NCBI RefSeq assembly: GCF_000250875.1
Contig: NZ_JH604924.1
Coordinates: forward strand, 2,330-8,205
Origin: Sutterella parvirubra YIT 11816
Lineage (GTDB): Bacteria; Pseudomonadota; Gammaproteobacteria; Burkholderiales; Burkholderiaceae_F
Direction of reading: 5' to 3'
DNA length: 5,876 nucleotides
The notes below the pieces were generated by a model. The model searched no databases and was not told where the DNA came from. It worked only from the letters and a program-made list of their open reading frames with translations. Of the stretch, positions 4,975-5,876 are shown piece by piece. Within the stretch, counting starts at the first letter, position 1, and each line of letters starts with the position of its first letter. A program made the translations under genes and the position numbers.

Positions 4975-5876
4975 ATGAACCACCCTGACGCCGACCACTT
5001 CCTCACGCGTCCGATCACCCGCAACGACCTCACCTTCCGCGACTTGGAGCGCGCCTTCAGAGAGGCGGGCGTTCCCTTCACGGAGGAAACGCCCGTCCGC
5101 TTCGGCCTGCGGACGACCGCCGCATCCACGGCTTCCGCTGCGGCTTCCGCCTCCGGCGGCCCCTTTACGTTTCTCGGCTTCGTCCTCTCCGACCAGTGGA
5201 ACCTCGCGACGCTCGTCAACACCTTCGACGCCGAGGGTAACCTGCGGCGAAACCGCCGGGTCGCGGGACCGCTCCTCTGGCAGATGGAGCGGGTCCGCGA
5301 TCTCCTCGACGACGCCGATGCGCCCTACATCTTCAAGACGGGGATGCTCCGCCGCATCGAGCGTCATCCGTGGCCGGTGCCGGCGCTTCGCGCCGCCCTC
5401 GCGCACGCCTTCACGGACCGCGACTTCGCCTCGCCCTTGGAGGTCGCCTTCAACATCCACCCGGACGTCATCCGGGTGGTGGTCCCCGGTGCGGCGGATG
5501 CCCCGAACCTGGGCCTCAGCGACATCCTCCGGCGTCTCGGCCGCATGGAGGATGCCGCCGCGGCCGGCGCTCTCGGCGACATCTTCCGGGCGTACGAAGG
5601 CACGGGGCGGACGGCCGGGGTCCCGCAGACCGGTCTCCTCCACGAGGTGGAGCTTCCGAGCGTCGTGGAGGCGCTCTCCGACGAGGAGAGCGCGGTTCTG
5701 CGGTTCATCGCGGAACGGGAAGAAGGCCGCACGTGCGCGGAGGTTGAGGAGGCTTCGGGTCTGAGCCGGACGGCGGCCGGAAGAGTCTTGAAGCGGCTCG
5801 TCGACGCCGGATGGGTTCGGGCGATTGCTGAGGAAGTCGGGCCGGACGGCGTGTTCCGGTACGTCGCCCGGGAGGA
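4975..5876 (+). CDS. Degenerate RecG-like/HATPase_c_4 regulator with winged HTH, cut by window end
   Basis: Three hundred codons are present and the frame is open at the right edge. The order of motifs matches the C-terminal half of AlbA_2 (Schlafen-type) ATP-binding regulators: LTFRDLERAFREAGVPF (19-35), FTFLGFVLSDQ (64-74), RVAGPLLWQM (95-104), the block ALRAALAHAFTDRDF (137-151), and AYEGTG (206-211). A winged helix-turn-helix fits LSDEESAVLRFIA (234-246) through SGLSRTAAGRVLKRLVDAG (261-279). The family block usually reads ALREAL-N-HRDY; here Glu, Asn and His are replaced by Ala140, His144 and Asp148, so ATP binding is probably lost. The N-terminal AlbA_2 domain is absent, and residues 47-62 form an Ala/Ser-rich insert. 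A promoter and ribosome binding site suggest an expressed gene rather than a random fragment. It may act as a DNA-binding regulator or be a decaying gene. Confidence 0.75.
   Translation, partial: MNHPDADHFLTRPITRNDLTFRDLERAFREAGVPFTEETPVRFGLRTTAASTASAAASASGGPFTFLGFVLSDQWNLATLVNTFDAEGNLRRNRRVAGPLLWQMERVRDLLDDADAPYIFKTGMLRRIERHPWPVPALRAALAHAFTDRDFASPLEVAFNIHPDVIRVVVPGAADAPNLGLSDILRRLGRMEDAAAAGALGDIFRAYEGTGRTAGVPQTGLLHEVELPSVVEALSDEESAVLRFIAEREEGRTCAEVEEASGLSRTAAGRVLKRLVDAGWVRAIAEEVGPDGVFRYVARE

Noticed and set aside
3555..5222. 555-residue open frame on the minus strand
   Set aside because: It is the antisense shadow of the aminotransferase gene and of the start of the regulator-like gene, crosses a clear terminator and promoter, and has low-complexity Gly/Arg runs.
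5318..5764. 148-residue plus-strand frame
   Set aside because: It is nested in the regulator-like gene, whose own frame carries the recognisable LSDQ, GTG and helix-turn-helix motifs.

Overview
This is a GC-rich window with strong G/C third-position bias, which is why long shadow ORFs appear on both strands. The combination of an exported C69 (PepD-like) peptidase, a twin-arginine-exported HisC-like aminotransferase and high GC suggests a Gram-negative proteobacterium. Sutterellaceae (Burkholderiales) is my best guess, but nothing here, such as an rRNA, fixes the taxon. I see no RNA genes, insertion sequences, CRISPR arrays or phage genes.

Layout: (1) 1-107 is leader sequence with no gene. 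(2) 108-1943 (+) encodes an exported C69-family dipeptidase whose catalytic cysteine becomes the mature N-terminus. It is followed by an imperfect hairpin (1964-2011) and a good intrinsic terminator (2031-2070). (3) On the minus strand, 2700-3089 encodes a small secreted protein built of six 15-residue repeats. Downstream of it, 2117-2599 encodes an unrecognised 160-residue cytoplasmic protein. A perfect 11-bp hairpin separates the two genes. (4) 3090-3533 is a divergent intergenic region of 444 bp. It holds a likely minus-strand promoter, a 7-bp inverted repeat, three tandem 11-bp direct repeats that look like an operator, and a weak plus-strand promoter with a dyad. (5) 3534-4685 (+) encodes a Tat-exported, fold-type-I PLP aminotransferase related to HisC, followed by a strong intrinsic terminator (4727-4773). 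(6) An extended -10 promoter (4895-4903) precedes a gene that starts at 4975 and runs off the right edge. Its product resembles the C-terminal half of Schlafen-AlbA_2/RecG-like ATP-binding regulators, but it lacks the AlbA_2 domain and has lost key ATP-binding residues. It carries a winged helix-turn-helix near the end.

The genes look like independent transcription units rather than one pathway. The shared theme is the cell envelope: three of the five products have export signals (Sec peptidase, Sec repeat protein, Tat aminotransferase). A peptide hydrolase and an amino-acid or amine transaminase in the same compartment could both serve amino-acid scavenging, but that link is inference. The most distinctive items are the 15-residue repeat protein with its 11-bp tandem operator-like array, and the degenerate GHKL regulator fragment.
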